A DNA stretch of 64,000 nucleotides, from positions 1-64,000 of the forward strand of contig MCFE01000303.1 in assembly GCA_002104905.1 (NCBI GenBank), read 5' to 3'. Both the position numbers and the translations under genes were made by a program. The notes under the pieces were generated by a model. The model saw only the letters and a list, made by a program, of their open reading frames with translations. It had not been told where the DNA came from and did not search any database. Positions 10,917 through 21,542 of the stretch are shown piece after piece; position 1 is the stretch's first letter, and every line of letters begins with the position of its first letter. This stretch comes from Basidiobolus meristosporus CBS 931.73 (Eukaryota; Basidiobolomycota; Basidiobolomycetes; Basidiobolales; Basidiobolaceae).

Positions 10917-11752
10917 CACGTCCGCTACACAGCAGTACTGAGAAATTTCTACAGATCTATCCTGTATCCAGCAGCTGAGCACTCAGATCCTTAACCAGGG
11001 GTCCAGTTTCAATTCCATCCTCTTTCACACCTTGGTTACGGTTACGGTTACGGTTACACTTACATTCCCTATACAATCGCCTTCATTTTTTATAAACGAG
11101 CGTGGCGAGCCTCTCTCCGCTTTTGTATAAACTCCAATAAATTCCAACCCATCTAAGCTCAACGTCTGACCTCCCACCAAGATGGCTTGGCGTGATAGGC
11201 AGTGACGGGGATCATGCAACGATTGGTCTGCTTGATGAAATGATAACCAATGGTAGTAACGTCCAGCAGGGCCGTATGGCGGTACTATATTAGTGACATG
11301 GTGATCATTCAAATATCGCCATATCAGTACTGAATGAGATGTGTCTCCTTGATCCTCGCCAAGAAATATCAATATGGGAAAACTTATTCCTAATCACCCC
11401 AACAACCCCCACCCTTGAGCTACATTATTACAGTATGAACTCATGGTGACCCGTCCCTTGTTGTGGCTAGGTTCAAAAGCTGTTTATTAGATTTCCTAAT
11501 TCAAAATTTCTGGATGGATCTTGGATAATAAGAATGAATATAAACACTATGAAGTTGTAAATATGATCAAAATGAATCGCTGTAAGGTACCAACGAAGAC
11601 GATGAGCGAATGATTGTGCGGGCGATATGAGCAGATTAATCAACAACCAACAGACTGCGCTTGGTGTATGGAGATCATACGATGGCACGAAAACGCACCT
11701 ACTGTACGCAGGGATTTCTTCCTTTTAGTACCGCTCTCTGGGCGAAAGATGT
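10917..11752. other. Convergent 3' intergenic region
   Basis: Lies between the glycosyltransferase-like gene and the TMEM41-like gene, which converge. No supported coding frame. It contains a perfect four-copy GGTTAC microsatellite at 11,034-11,057 (listed separately) and an AT-rich stretch near 11,480-11,570. Confidence 0.5.
11034..11057. repeat. (GGTTAC)4 microsatellite
   Basis: Four perfect tandem copies of the hexamer GGTTAC. It resembles but does not equal the TTAGGG telomere repeat and lies inside a gene-rich stretch, so a telomeric role is not suggested. Confidence 0.8.
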
Positions 11753-12730
11753 TCAGCATTCCTCATCCTTCATTTCATCCCAGTCCCCGGCCTCCACATC
11801 AAGTTGACCCTTCTTTTTCCTCTTACCCATGAAGGTTAGCATGAATGGCACTGCGGAAATAAGGAACAGTTTCCCAATAAACCACGGGTTCAGTATGTCT
11901 GATAGTGAGTTTACTTCAGATAGCATCTGGCCCGCCTCGACTGTGACAAAGTTGTAGGGAATAATTCCGAGCATGCACGTCAAGAAGAACACCCAGACCG
12001 GGACTCCGACAAATGGCGACACGATATTGATCAGCCTAAAAAACGTTATGTTGTTAGCAGCGACCTTCAGCACCCGCTGATATCTGACTCACCAGTATGG
12101 CGTGAGAGGGAAAAGCCGAATGGTCAACAAGTACAGGAACATAGAGGAGCGATTCTCCTCGATTTGCCCACGAATCTTGGATAGATGTCGGGGAATGTAG
12201 TATTCAAGAATGTCTCCGCCAGCAAAGTAAAATATGTAATAGCAGAGGGTTGATCCAACGGCGGTTAGTAGACAAAGCAGGGGAACACTGGGCATTCCAT
12301 ACAACGCACCGGCAATCAGATTCTAGATCGAGTGCACGAGATGTTACGGGGACATGTATGGGTTCTAGCGAGTTGGATATGAACATACCAGAAGGATAGA
12401 GCCAGGCACGCAGAAGGTTTGCTTCCACAGGTACAGGAGCAGGAAGATCACGAAGATTTTTTGGTGATTCTCCTCGCCCTGGTCGGTGAATCCTTTCAAT
12501 ACCTGCACATCGTATTTCGTCTCTTCCAGGTTAGAGGGAAGATCGAGGCCAGGAATGGTCGTGACCATGAAAAGAATGCAAATCAGGCTGAAAACGGCCA
12601 AGCAAATAATACACGCTACGCGAAGGATGATGCTTGTGCTGAGCATCTTTCTCGTTGAAAGTCTGTAGGCAGCGGACGCCATGCCTGCCTCGGTGGTATT
12701 CACTCGCTGGAATACACCTCTCATCCTCAA
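11753..12730 (-). CDS. TMEM41-like VTT-domain membrane protein
   Basis: Three exons: 12,389-12,730, 12,093-12,322 and 11,753-12,035, joined by introns of 66 and 57 nt with GT-AG borders; the coding length of 855 nt is in frame and gives 284 residues. The joined protein shows the signature of the TMEM41/TVP38 family: FCVPGSILL-NLIAGALYG across the first junction, then RLFPLTPYW-LINIVSPFVGVPVWVFFL across the second and GIIPYNFVTVEAGQ. These are the re-entrant loops of the VTT (DedA-like) domain. Four to five hydrophobic segments predict an ER/Golgi multipass protein. The animal members TMEM41B and VMP1 are lipid scramblases acting in autophagy; a similar role here is an inference. The lysine-rich tail (MGKRKKKGQ) could be an ER-retrieval signal. 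A second in-frame ATG at 12,682 is an alternative start. Confidence 0.88.
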
Positions 12731-13374
12731 GTTGGCGTGTCAAGCACCAGCTTCCAATGCCAAATATTGATGAGGGTAGAAGGGAATAGCAATTGGCCAA
12801 CTGAAGAATAATCACCGTGTGAGGGAGGATGACCTTTTTAAGTGGTAACCACAATAAAAATCCGTAAGCTGTCACTACGCCTGGATATAAATTCGATCAA
12901 GGCGAACCGAATGTGAAGTCGACATCAACCGATGGATAACTGATCAGTGGACGACCCCTTCTCCTAAGCGGATTGGTGTGATAAGTGCCAGACAAGATCC
13001 CAACTGGTTCAAATTTAAATTCACAATAACAGGGCATCCAAGGGATTTCTTGGAAGCGGATTGCGTATCTCAAATAGTCTGAACACGTATTGAGGTGAGG
13101 TTAACGGGGTGCTATATATTGTCGGTTTCACCAGAGAGCTAAATATAGCATTGGGTTTGTGATAAGTTACCCGAATCCTGTGCTGGCCAGATTGTCTACA
13201 GCATTCATGAGTGCCGTCATGAGTGCCGCGCACATTTGAAACAGACACAATGGCGTAGATGATGCAACGGTGACTTCCATTCTTCAGTCCCTACAACCCT
13301 CCAAATTGGATCCGCGAGGCCATTGTCGGGAACCTGGATCCTGCGTGGCAGCTAGAAACTAACCCTCGAGCTGC
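12731..13374. other. Intergenic, no supported gene
   Basis: Presumed promoter side of the TMEM41-like gene plus unassigned sequence. No frame with recognisable content. Confidence 0.45.
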
Positions 13375-13703
13375 CAGTTACAAATGTGGTCATCATCGGC
13401 GCTGATGGAATCGGTGGCTAGATTGCGTAAAGAAGGAGCCATGTTGCACTTTTCTGGTGATATGTACAACATGGAGATTGGATCACTTCTCCAATCATAG
13501 CGACCCCTTGACCGCTAATCCTAGCAATCCTCGCCTCCCTTGTGGCTGATGAAGTCAGCAAGTCTGGGTTGAGGTGCAACCCAAGAGACGGCACATCCGG
13601 CATCCGTTGGCACCATTTCCCCCGGTACACATCGCCCGAGTCGCGAGACATAGAAATAGATTCCTGCGATCCTGCTGGCACACTCACCGCCGGCCGGGAG
13701 TAA
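13375..13703 (+). pseudogene. Probable relic of an FAD-dependent monooxygenase (salicylate hydroxylase type)
   Basis: Three short pieces in different frames follow the order expected at the N-terminus of a flavoprotein monooxygenase. First, TNVVIIGADGIGG ends in a TAG and resembles the GxGxxG dinucleotide fold start (usually VIIGAGIGG). Next, a frame reading LRKEGA...MYNMEIGS resembles the LRxxGH...EIGAGI stretch. Third, ILASLVADEVSKSG followed by RWHHFPRYTSPESRD resembles the part after PPN in which ILxxLGLxDEV occurs. Stops and frame changes separate them, so no active enzyme is made. This is an inference from spacing and motif order; each piece alone would be weak. The rest of the enzyme is not visible downstream. 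Confidence 0.4.
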
Positions 13704-14377
13704 AAACAATCTTCCAGACTAAATAGGTCAGTAAGTGTGGCCTTGCACACTCCAGATTCCTGCTCACTTGGTTGGATACAGTCAGACATCGCTATGATGC
13801 CAACAGGGTTTGTACTCTTTTTCATGAATGCGACATTAATCTCCAACACCGTTACGATTCAGCCGCCACCTAAGCTTTCCAAACCTAACGAATCGGCCAC
13901 CTGCGTCACTCCGTCAAGCGAGAGGATTGATCTTGACATGAGCAGATTGCCAGTGCTCGCTGAAGCCATTTCCTGCCGGCAGCCTGTATCGTGAAGATGT
14001 CCATATTTGCAATATTCAGTATTTAGACCCCATCTGTACTTACCGAGCACCAGGCCAAAACCCATTAATCACGCATCCTCCAGCCATCGATCAATCATAA
14101 ATAGCTGTTATCCAACTTGAGCTATTTCTTCCCAAAATAGCACTCTGGTAGGCCAAATAGGAGACAGCGGAATGTTTCACCTAAATTGGCCCACTAATGC
14201 TGGATGCTTATGTGATGCGATGGATTATCGTAGAACAGGTGCTCCTCCTCCTACTCACCCATCATCTAATCTGCATCACTAAATTAATTATCCTCTTTGA
14301 GACGCACCCGTGTCTGTCGCAGACGGTGCGTATTTTGCCTTCATCTTTTTTATTTGTGATTCAGCACCGGCCCCGTC
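13704..14377. other. Intergenic, no supported gene
   Basis: Open frames on both strands (for example minus 13,418-13,849 and 13,859-14,065) have no motifs. The end of the stretch is the promoter of the LACTB2-like gene. Confidence 0.4.
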
Positions 14378-15380
14378 ATGTCTGACCTATTGACCCCACT
14401 ACCTGCTTTCGAAAGACTAAGCGAGAGAGTCTTCAGAATTCTGGGCTTGAACCCAGGGAAATTCACGCTACAAGGTAAATGCTGTGACACAGCCTTTTCT
14501 TGCCTCACCCCCTTTCCCCGAACACAGTATTAAGCCCCCTTGCCTTTCGTTAGGAACCAATACGTATCTGGTAGGAACCGGCAAGAAGAGACTCTTGATA
14601 GATACTGGTGAGGGAAAGCCGGAGTATATCGAGTCGCTGGTGTCCGTTCTCAAAGAGCTCGGCGATGTGCAGATATCCGGAATCTTGTTGACGCATTGGC
14701 ATTACGATCATGTCAACGGTGTCCCAGGTGTGTTGGAGATGTGCGACCAACGGGGGATGGAGGCCTCTCCCACCTTGCATAAAAAAAAGTATCCGGAACG
14801 AGATAGCGCCGGCTTAAATGCGGAGGATGTGCAGGACGGCCAAGTGTTTAGCGTGGAAGGGGCCACCTTGACCGCATACCATACGCCAGGACATGCTGAA
14901 GACCACCTTGTTTTCATGCTGGGCGAGGAGGCTGCCATGTTTTCTGGGGACAATGTCTTGGGTCAGGGAACCGCAGTCTTCGAAAATTTGAAAGATTATG
15001 TAGATAGCCTTTCTCGTATGCTGTCACTAAAGCCCAATGTTATATACCCTGGACATGGCCCTGTCGTAGCAGACGGGGCCAAAACCCTCCAAGACTACAT
15101 TAAGCATCGGGAAGCCAGAGAGAAGGAGATCCTATCTCACCTACAGGTCATTCAGGAGGACCCAAGCTATGAAGACAAGTACGTCTCTGCCCTTCAGCTG
15201 GTAAAAATCATTTACTCCAGCTACCCCAAAGAGATCTATGCTGCCGCCGAAAAGGTGGTGACCCTCCAGTTGGAAAAGTTGTACTTGGAGTCCCGCGTAG
15301 TGTACAAAATCCGAGAAAACAGCTTGAAAGTGTGGTCTCTATCGAACGCCGATGAACGGGCAGCAGCCTCTAAGGCTTGA
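14378..15380 (+). CDS. LACTB2: Metallo-beta-lactamase fold hydrolase, LACTB2-like endoribonuclease
   Basis: Two exons: 14,378-14,474 and 14,554-15,380, with a 79-nt GT-AG intron; 307 residues. The junction rebuilds the family motif G-TNTYLVG. Zinc ligands are present: H80, H82, D84 and H85 in THWHYDHVNG, a histidine in YHTPGHAEDH, the aspartate in MFSGDNVLG, and the last histidine in IYPGHGP. The order and the helical C-terminal domain match LACTB2 (human about 288 residues), a mitochondrial endoribonuclease acting on single-stranded RNA; fungal relatives are also annotated as hydroxyacylglutathione-hydrolase-like. No clear mitochondrial presequence is visible. The longer in-frame start inside the intron (about 14,484) is rejected because it lacks the conserved N-terminal helix supplied by exon 1. 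Confidence 0.88.
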
Positions 15381-16041
15381 GGCGCTTTGCAAGTCATCCA
15401 CAATCGATATTCAGCAGTCATACCCCGTGATAAGGCAGCTTAGTGGGCTTTAAATGATTATCCCGAAAATAACCAAATCACTATCCCATGCCCTGATTGC
15501 AAGACGTCTCAATGGCAACATTAACCATCTGGTATTGTCAAACTCTAAATAAATGCACCTCCCTCAACAGATGCAATCCAACGGGACATGGCACCAAGAT
15601 GCTGGTCCATATCAGAATGACACACTGTCACCACAGTAGGTATAGTGATGCGATCAGCTCTCGCTCTGCGACATCCGCAACGATGGTCGGGGCTTCAAAG
15701 ATGCATCCGAGTGGCAGCCGCTTTGAGCATGGGGTCGTCGGTCCACTAGGCTGCTATTTGACATTTCGCACTTGGCTTTTCTTCCGGCTGATCGGATAGC
15801 TTTTTTGATGGGGAGCGGATTAATTAAGCAACTCGCACTAACCAGCGTGATTTATTCTCGAATTCTAATTGTTTTTTGCGGTAGTCCAATCGACACTACT
15901 GTGGGATAATTTTTCCTTTTTTTTTCATCTTGGTGCAATCTTTTTTTTCTTTATCGATGTGGACATAGTCACAATTCGAAGGAACTCTACCTTTTGCACG
16001 TTTTGGACACGCATTCAAGCAACCTTTAGAAATTATACAAT
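15381..16041. other. Intergenic, promoter of GAR1
   Basis: No supported coding frame. Pyrimidine-rich stretches (TTTTTCCTTTTTTTTTCATC near 15,909 and further T-runs to 15,955) directly upstream of GAR1 fit a fungal promoter and transcription start region. Confidence 0.45.
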
Positions 16042-16674
16042 ATGTCTCGCGGTGGATTCAGTCGTGGTGGTAGAGGAGGTTCTCGTGGTGGCCGTGGCGG
16101 TTTCAGCGGACCCATGGGTCCTCCTGATCAAGTGCTCGAAATGGGCTCCTTCATGCATGATTGTGAGGGCGACATGGTTTGCAAATCCATCAACACCAAG
16201 ATTCCTTACTTCAACGCTCCTATCTATTTGGAAAACAAGACTCAAATCGGCAAGGTCGATGAAATTTTGGGTCCCATCACCGACGTTTACTTCACCGTTA
16301 AGCTGCAAGACGGAATCGTGGCTTCCTCCTTCAAGCCAGAAGACAAGGTTTATATCGGCGGTGATAAGCTGTTACCTCTCGAGCGCTTCCTTCCCAAGCC
16401 CAAGACTACTGGGGCTAAGGGTAAGTATCCCGAGCTTTCTACTTCGAGGTCATATTCTAATGATTAATTTCGTGTATTAGTTGCCAAGCGTGGCGGAGGC
16501 CGTGGTGGTTTTACTCCTCGTGGCGGACGCGGTGGCTTCACCCCTCGCGGAGGCCGTGGTGGCTTCACTCCTCGTGGTGGTCGTGGTGGCTTTACCCCTC
16601 GTGGTGGTCGTGGTGGCTTTACCCCTCGCGGAGGCCGTGGTGGCTTCACTCCTCGTGGCCGTGGTCGCTTCTAA
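16042..16674 (+). CDS. GAR1: H/ACA ribonucleoprotein subunit Gar1
   Basis: Two exons, 16,042-16,420 and 16,481-16,674, with a 60-nt GT-AG intron; 190 residues. The protein has the classic Gar1 build: an N-terminal glycine/arginine-rich (GAR) segment (residues about 3-22), a central core (about 30-120) with the conserved [33 protein letters not shown] and [11 protein letters not shown] blocks, and a long C-terminal GAR tail made of six near-perfect RGGFTPRGG units. Gar1 binds Cbf5/dyskerin in box H/ACA snoRNPs and helps pseudouridylation of rRNA in the nucleolus. The intron sits exactly between the folded core and the GAR tail. The C-terminal repeat is also a tandem DNA repeat and is likely to vary in copy number. 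Confidence 0.95.
16560..16668 (+). repeat. Tandem 27-nt repeat coding for RGGFTPRGG in GAR1
   Basis: The tail of GAR1 is built of a 27-nt unit coding GGRGGFTPR, present about six times from roughly 16,497 to 16,668, with mostly synonymous differences. The 3' copies (from about 16,560) are the most alike. Confidence 0.7.
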
Positions 16675-17412
16675 AGGAATCTTTCATGGTACATGTAATG
16701 GGAAATCCACTCTTTTGGTGCGATAGAGCTTCGATTCCTCACCATTATATGCAAACCTGGTCAAATGTGAATCGCCACATCCCCTAAACTAAAAAAAAAT
16801 CTTCTAGTATTCTTTCTGCATTCAAAAAGAGCTCCGAATGTTTAAACTGTCGACTGTGTATATTAACTATCGATTCCTTGGTTGGTTCATTGCTATAGAA
16901 TAAAATGAATCTGTTCGGCACTTTCTTTCGACCCTGGCAGTTGGCTTTTGATTTACCACTGATTTTCTCATGTGGAGACAGTGGTATAGATGACGGTGCT
17001 GCGGCATTTGGCCTGGGGTATCTCACCACAAACATTCTTCCCTGCTCACGATTCCGACCATTATTGGGATGGGTTGAATAGAGTAATTTGGACTCTATAA
17101 CAAATGACATTTACACACCAAGTTCGTCATGCACAGCTTGGTGGTGTCAATGGAATAGCTGATTTCATTCATTCAGGCGCACCAGCCATTTTGTTGATCC
17201 TTCTAGTATGGGCATCGAACGGACACCTCTATATCCTAATCTCGCCTCAATGGCACTTTGCCATGCAGGGATAGAATCCATCAGTTACGGAATAAACGAT
17301 TATTCATCCATCGAGGTCTTGTATGGTTGTGATATCTTTTATTTGAATGTCAAGAGATTTTCTTTGGAAACCAAATCATTATTCCTCCGCTTCGGCAAGA
17401 AGTAAAAGTAAT
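16675..17412. other. Convergent 3' intergenic region
   Basis: Lies between GAR1 and RPL6, which converge. No supported gene; only short frames without motifs. Confidence 0.45.
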
Positions 17413-18129
17413 TTAGAACTTCATGGCATGAGGAGCTTGACCCTTACGAAGAGTGAAGGAAGCGTTCAAGTAAGCACGAAGGTGGGGAACACCACTGACG
17501 GCGGCCAAGATTTCCTTGTCAACAGACTTTTGGTCAGCAGAGCGGGATTCAGAGATGGTCTTCTTGGGTTGCTTCTCATCGAAGAATTCCTCCTCGGTCT
17601 TGGAAGCCTTGGCGGTCTTCTCCTTCTTGAAGTAAGCATCATCGAATTTCTCGTCAACCTTAACGTTGCTCAAGTCAACCTTGGTGGAGGTGGCAATAAC
17701 GTAAGCTTGGTTAACACGTCTGAGGGGAACTCCGTTGACCTTGTAGGGTCCGGTAACCAACAACAAACCGGAAGCAAGTTGCTTCAAGAAGACAACTCTC
17801 TTTCCGCGGAAACGACCAGCCAAGAGGACGAGGACAGTTCCGGGGGTGATGGAGGTGCGAAGCTTGGTGGGCTTGGCAGTCTTGCGGGATTGCTTGGGTT
17901 GAGCAACATCTTCAGCGGGGTACCAGCGGGAAGCCTTGTTCAAGGCAACAACACGCTCCTTACCGTTCTTCTCACCGTTGACTTGAACAGTCTTGGTGGT
18001 GGCAGGAGCAGCGGCAGCCTTCTCGGCGCTAACCTTTTGCTTCTTGTAAAGAGCACGCTTGGAGAAAGCGCTGGAGCGAGAGACACGGGTGATACCGGGG
18101 GCGATGAAAGAGTTGCGAGGTTTGTGCAT
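17413..18129 (-). CDS. RPL6: 60S ribosomal protein L6 (eL6)
   Basis: A 238-residue basic protein matching eL6: N-terminal RNSFIAPGITRVSRS, the core block TPGTVLVLLAGRFRGKRVVFLKQL, then SGLLLVTGPYKVNGVPLRRVNQAYVIATST and the C-terminal LRAYLNASFTLRKGQAPHAMKF. It is a structural protein of the large ribosomal subunit. The first ATG of the frame is at 18,129; the three codons before it start with TTG and are not used. Immediately upstream is a splice acceptor (TTCTAG, intron end at 18,142) and a donor GTAAGT at 18,362, so the 5' UTR is interrupted by a 221-nt intron; this is common in ribosomal protein genes. Codon choice is strongly biased (AAG, GTC, ACC), as expected for a highly expressed gene. 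Confidence 0.95.
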   Translation of the reverse strand: MHKPRNSFIAPGITRVSRSSAFSKRALYKKQKVSAEKAAAAPATTKTVQVNGEKNGKERVVALNKASRWYPAEDVAQPKQSRKTAKPTKLRTSITPGTVLVLLAGRFRGKRVVFLKQLASGLLLVTGPYKVNGVPLRRVNQAYVIATSTKVDLSNVKVDEKFDDAYFKKEKTAKASKTEEEFFDEKQPKKTISESRSADQKSVDKEILAAVSGVPHLRAYLNASFTLRKGQAPHAMKF

Positions 18130-18141
18130 ATTAAACAACCA

Positions 18142-18362
18142 CTAGAATAAACAAGAGGGTAAGAAACTTAATCAGGTGTATTGTCTGCGCGATGCAAGCA
18201 TTGGGTTTGAATCTTCGTTGATGTATGTATCTATCCAATTTCAATAGATTCCATCACTAATCTGAAGTTCTCTTTGGTATCGAGGTAGACACTCCATCAT
18301 TCATTGCTTAACTCTATTGTTCGCTTCCTTCGCACAAGGGGAGAGAAGAAATGGAAACTTAC
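18142..18362 (-). other. 5' UTR intron of RPL6
   Basis: On the minus strand the sequence runs from the donor GTAAGTTTCC (at 18,362) to the acceptor TTATTCTAG (at 18,142), 12 nt before the start codon. No ATG occurs in the inferred first exon end, so the intron is placed wholly in the leader. This is inferred from splice signals only. Confidence 0.6.
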
Positions 18363-18363
18363 C

Positions 18364-19127
18364 AGTAATGGAATTCAACAAAGGCCGCTCGTGTGGATGG
18401 AGGAGAGAGAGATCGTTCTGACAATCCAAAAGTAATTTATTCCTCTGACTACTCGGTGCCATCGAGCCCAAGGTCTCATCACCAATCAGCAGCCAGTCCC
18501 GGTTGTGATCGAAAAAAAATCAATACCAAAATCAATACAATAAACATTATGCATAGATGTTGGATGGCCCTAATTTAAACCTAGTTGACGTGCTTTTAAG
18601 CGAACTGCGTATTTGGTGGGATCCCCGAGATGGTGTGTTGTGACGTTTTCTGTGAAGTGCATATAAGCCACAATCAGGAATTCGGTCCCCCCCACTATCG
18701 ACAGTCATCCAACACTGACGAAGTTGGATTGATTCAACTATTTTGAATTGACTCATGGCAAAGGCCAGTTAACTATCATGTGACAGGTCTCTCAACACCC
18801 AAGCCCCTACGCTCGGACGCAAATGCTCATATTCTTGCCGGACGGAAAGTCGCTGAATTTCTAAATAGAGACTAAAGGCATATTATGTCATCAAGGAAGA
18901 AATGATGTACGATATTGCCATACTAAACATGAAGGTGGCATGGACATTAGGGCTTATGCAGGGTCTTTCCAGCACTTTCATCTATTTTCCGAAATCACTT
19001 TTAGTGTCGTCATGCTTGGGAGGAAATTTAGTGACAGCCACAGGTTATGAGGTGTGGTGGTCAGTTCAACATTATTGTATTTACAAATCAAGTATCAAGC
19101 TTTCTGGCAAACAAATGTGGACTGCAT
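18364..19127. other. Intergenic, no supported gene
   Basis: Promoter side of RPL6 and the 3' side of the next minus-strand gene. Short frames only. Confidence 0.4.
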
Positions 19128-19646
19128 CTATTGATGAAGAAAGCGTGTAATGGCAATGGGAGCCAAAAGACTAAGGCCTATCACAGGTAAGGTAGGGCTA
19201 GAGTTTTCTGCACGTTTGCGAGTGATACCACCACCAGGCTGCCCTGGTGGTGGCTTGCTATCAACAGCACCAGTAGGTGAAGGGGGTGAGGGTTGAATGG
19301 AAACGGGGTGGTGTTGAGTAGAGGGTTGGTAATGGTTTGACAGACATTCAGCTTGGCAGCTCGCAATGGAGGAGGATGAGGATTGGCATTGGGCAAAACA
19401 GTCGAGGGTGGCCAAGACCTGATCGATGTCGGGGCTGGGTACTCCATAACACTCTGCAATACAAGCTTGATCGTCTCCGCAACGGTAAAGCTGAGTACAT
19501 TCGTACCGAGCATCCTCTTCGAGGATTTCAGGTAGATCTATGGGCGCTGGTGCAGTGCTGTTCGAAGGCTCCCCATCGACACGCACACTCAAAACACCCT
19601 GCGATAGCGTGACAAGTATAATAAGAATGGATGTAAACGAAAGCAT
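19128..19646 (-). CDS. GPI-anchored 8-cysteine secreted protein
   Basis: A 172-residue protein starting at ATG 19,646. Residues 1-20 form a signal peptide (hydrophobic LSFTSILIILVTLSQGVLS). The ectodomain at about 45-105 has eight cysteines in pairs (YECTQLYRC, ACIAEC, LDCFAQC, SCQAEC), suggesting four disulfides. It is followed by a Pro/Ser/Thr-rich stalk and a short C-terminal hydrophobic tail (LPVIGLSLLAPIAITRFL) after a small-residue site, as in GPI-anchored proteins. No match to CFEM or hydrophobin spacing is clear. It resembles in overall build the protein at 34,868-35,362. Cell-surface or wall location is inferred; the function is unknown. Confidence 0.75.
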   Translation of the reverse strand: MLSFTSILIILVTLSQGVLSVRVDGEPSNSTAPAPIDLPEILEEDARYECTQLYRCGDDQACIAECYGVPSPDIDQVLATLDCFAQCQSSSSSIASCQAECLSNHYQPSTQHHPVSIQPSPPSPTGAVDSKPPPGQPGGGITRKRAENSSPTLPVIGLSLLAPIAITRFLHQ

Positions 19647-20166
19647 ATTTTGTTCGAAAGACCCCTACGTCGTTTACGCTCTATTTAAACTACCGTCCAG
19701 CTGATACTAACCTGTTTCTTGCTTCTGGAGAGCATGAAAGGTGACCGATTTTTCAGGGGTGTCTACATACTTCAGCGTTGCTTTGACATTGCTTGCCTTT
19801 ATTGCACCTCGAGCACCTAAGCTAGTTTATGCCATAAGTAGCAAACGAACTTACGACTCCAGATCAAAGATTTAATATAGGCAGTCACTCAACAGGCTGG
19901 TCTTCCTGTGTTGTCTTGCATTTCCACATGGACGAAATCCACCTTACGAAGAGTCTCTTGCTTACGATATGAGAATATTCGCGGTGATTGCTAGTGGATT
20001 GAATTCTGACCAGACTATACACTGTAGCATACGTTTATTGAATATTGCATTTTGATAAACTGGCCCAAGCGAAATAGAACTTGAAAATTAATAAATTACA
20101 AAGCGGAATGATTTCTTCCTGGAGTGGCTCGTCGGCATGATGGTGATGGTACAGCTCTCAAGGCAA
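19647..20166. other. Intergenic, no supported gene
   Basis: Promoter side of the 8-Cys gene (TATTTAAA at about 19,681-19,690 is a candidate TATA element) and the 3' flank of LSC2. No coding signal. Confidence 0.45.
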
Positions 20167-21542
20167 TTAAAGAGGCAACTCAAACTTGATTTTCAGATCA
20201 GCTTCGCGAGCCATCTCCACGATATTGGAGAGGTTGACCGCCTTCTTGGCGGCCTCATCCAAATCGCTGATTGAGAAGATTCTCAAGCCTGAATCTTGTA
20301 TCAACTGCTTGGCGGCGTCAACACGAGTGCCCTGCAAGCGAACAACCAAGGGGATGTTTAAGTTTAGTTGGTTAACAGCGGCAATGATTCCTTGCGCAAT
20401 GATATCGCATCTCATGATTCCTCCGAAAATGTTGACCAGAATGGCAGAGACGCGAGGGTCAGTGCTGATTAACTTGAATGCCTCAGTAACTTGTTCAGCC
20501 GTGGCACCACCTCCAACATCCAAGAAGTTGGCCGGATCTCCCCCGTGGAGCTTGATGATGTCCATGGTGGACATGGCAAGGCCAGCACCGTTTACCAGAC
20601 AGCCAATGGACCCATCCAGTCCAATGTAATTCAAGTTGTATTTGGCAGCCATGACCTCACGCTCGTCCTCCTGACTAGTATCGCGAAGTTCAAAGATATC
20701 CTTACGACGGAATTCAGCATTCTCGTCGAAGTTGAATTTGGCATCCATGCAAAGCACCTCGTTGGTACTGGACTCCGCCATGGGGTTGATTTCGATCATA
20801 GTGGCGTCTTTTTCCGAGAACAACTTGTACAGCTTCATCATTGTATCAGCCGCCTGGTCAACACATTTAGGAGAGAAGCCCATCTTGGCAGCCAAATCCT
20901 TGGCCTGATCGACTTTCAGACCGACGTCGATATCCACAGGAAGGGTTAGAATGGCTTCTGGATTCTCACGGGCCACAGTCTCGATGTCGACACCCCCTTG
21001 AGAGGAAGCCACGAGGACTGGGCCACCAGTTTGACGATCCATTAGGATGGCGAAGTAATACTCGCGACGGACAAACTCACGTTGGACCACGTAGACAGCA
21101 TTGCACATTCGCCCTTTAGCCCCGGTTTGTTTGGTGACCAGATTATGCCCAAGCATCTGCTCAGCAAACATTCTTGCCTCCGTGGGGGAGAAGACAGGGC
21201 GTACACCCCCTTTCAAGCCAGAGTCGAAAATGCCCTTGCCACGTCCGCCAGCCAATACCTGAGCTTTAATCACCATATCCTCCGTGGCCAGACGCTGGGC
21301 GACCTCGTAAGCCTCTATTGGTGACTTGGCCACTTCGCCTTTGGGTATATTGACTCCGTATTTTTTCAACAGGTCCATGGAAAGGTATTCATGGATCGAC
21401 AAGTATCTTCTTTGGTGGCTTTGGGCTGGCTTAATCTGGCATATTGTTAGAGGGTGGACCAGCGAGGGATAGCCCATCAATTTTCTCAAGTACTTACATA
21501 TTTGGCATTGAGGGAGGCCCGGGTAAACAAGTTCCTGAACAT
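20167..21542 (-). CDS. LSC2: Succinyl-CoA ligase beta subunit, mitochondrial
   Basis: Two exons: 21,498-21,542 ([15 protein letters not shown], a mitochondrial presequence) and 20,167-21,435, with a 62-nt GT-AG intron; 437 residues. The mature protein begins [25 protein letters not shown], typical of SucC/SUCLA2/SUCLG2. The ATP-grasp domain shows [25 protein letters not shown] and the magnesium/nucleotide block EINPMAES. The C-terminal ligase domain has [17 protein letters not shown] and [11 protein letters not shown], then [16 protein letters not shown]. It catalyses succinyl-CoA + NDP + Pi to succinate + CoA + NTP in the TCA cycle, with the alpha subunit supplied elsewhere. Whether it uses ADP or GDP cannot be told from sequence alone. 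The frame also runs open through the intron, but splicing gives the proper presequence. Confidence 0.95.

Noticed and set aside
11034-11057. Interstitial telomere from the GGTTAC repeat
   Set aside because: Only four copies and the unit is not a known fungal telomere repeat; genes on both sides are intact.
13418-13849. 143-codon minus-strand ORF
   Set aside because: No motif; it overlaps the better-supported relic of an FAD enzyme on the plus strand.
16464-16649. Minus-strand repeat ORF with PRPPRGVK units
   Set aside because: It is the antisense shadow of the RGGFTPRGG repeats of GAR1, whose plus-strand product is well conserved.
17347-18150. 267-codon plus-strand ORF
   Set aside because: Shadow of RPL6 on the other strand; open only because of the biased codon use of the ribosomal gene.
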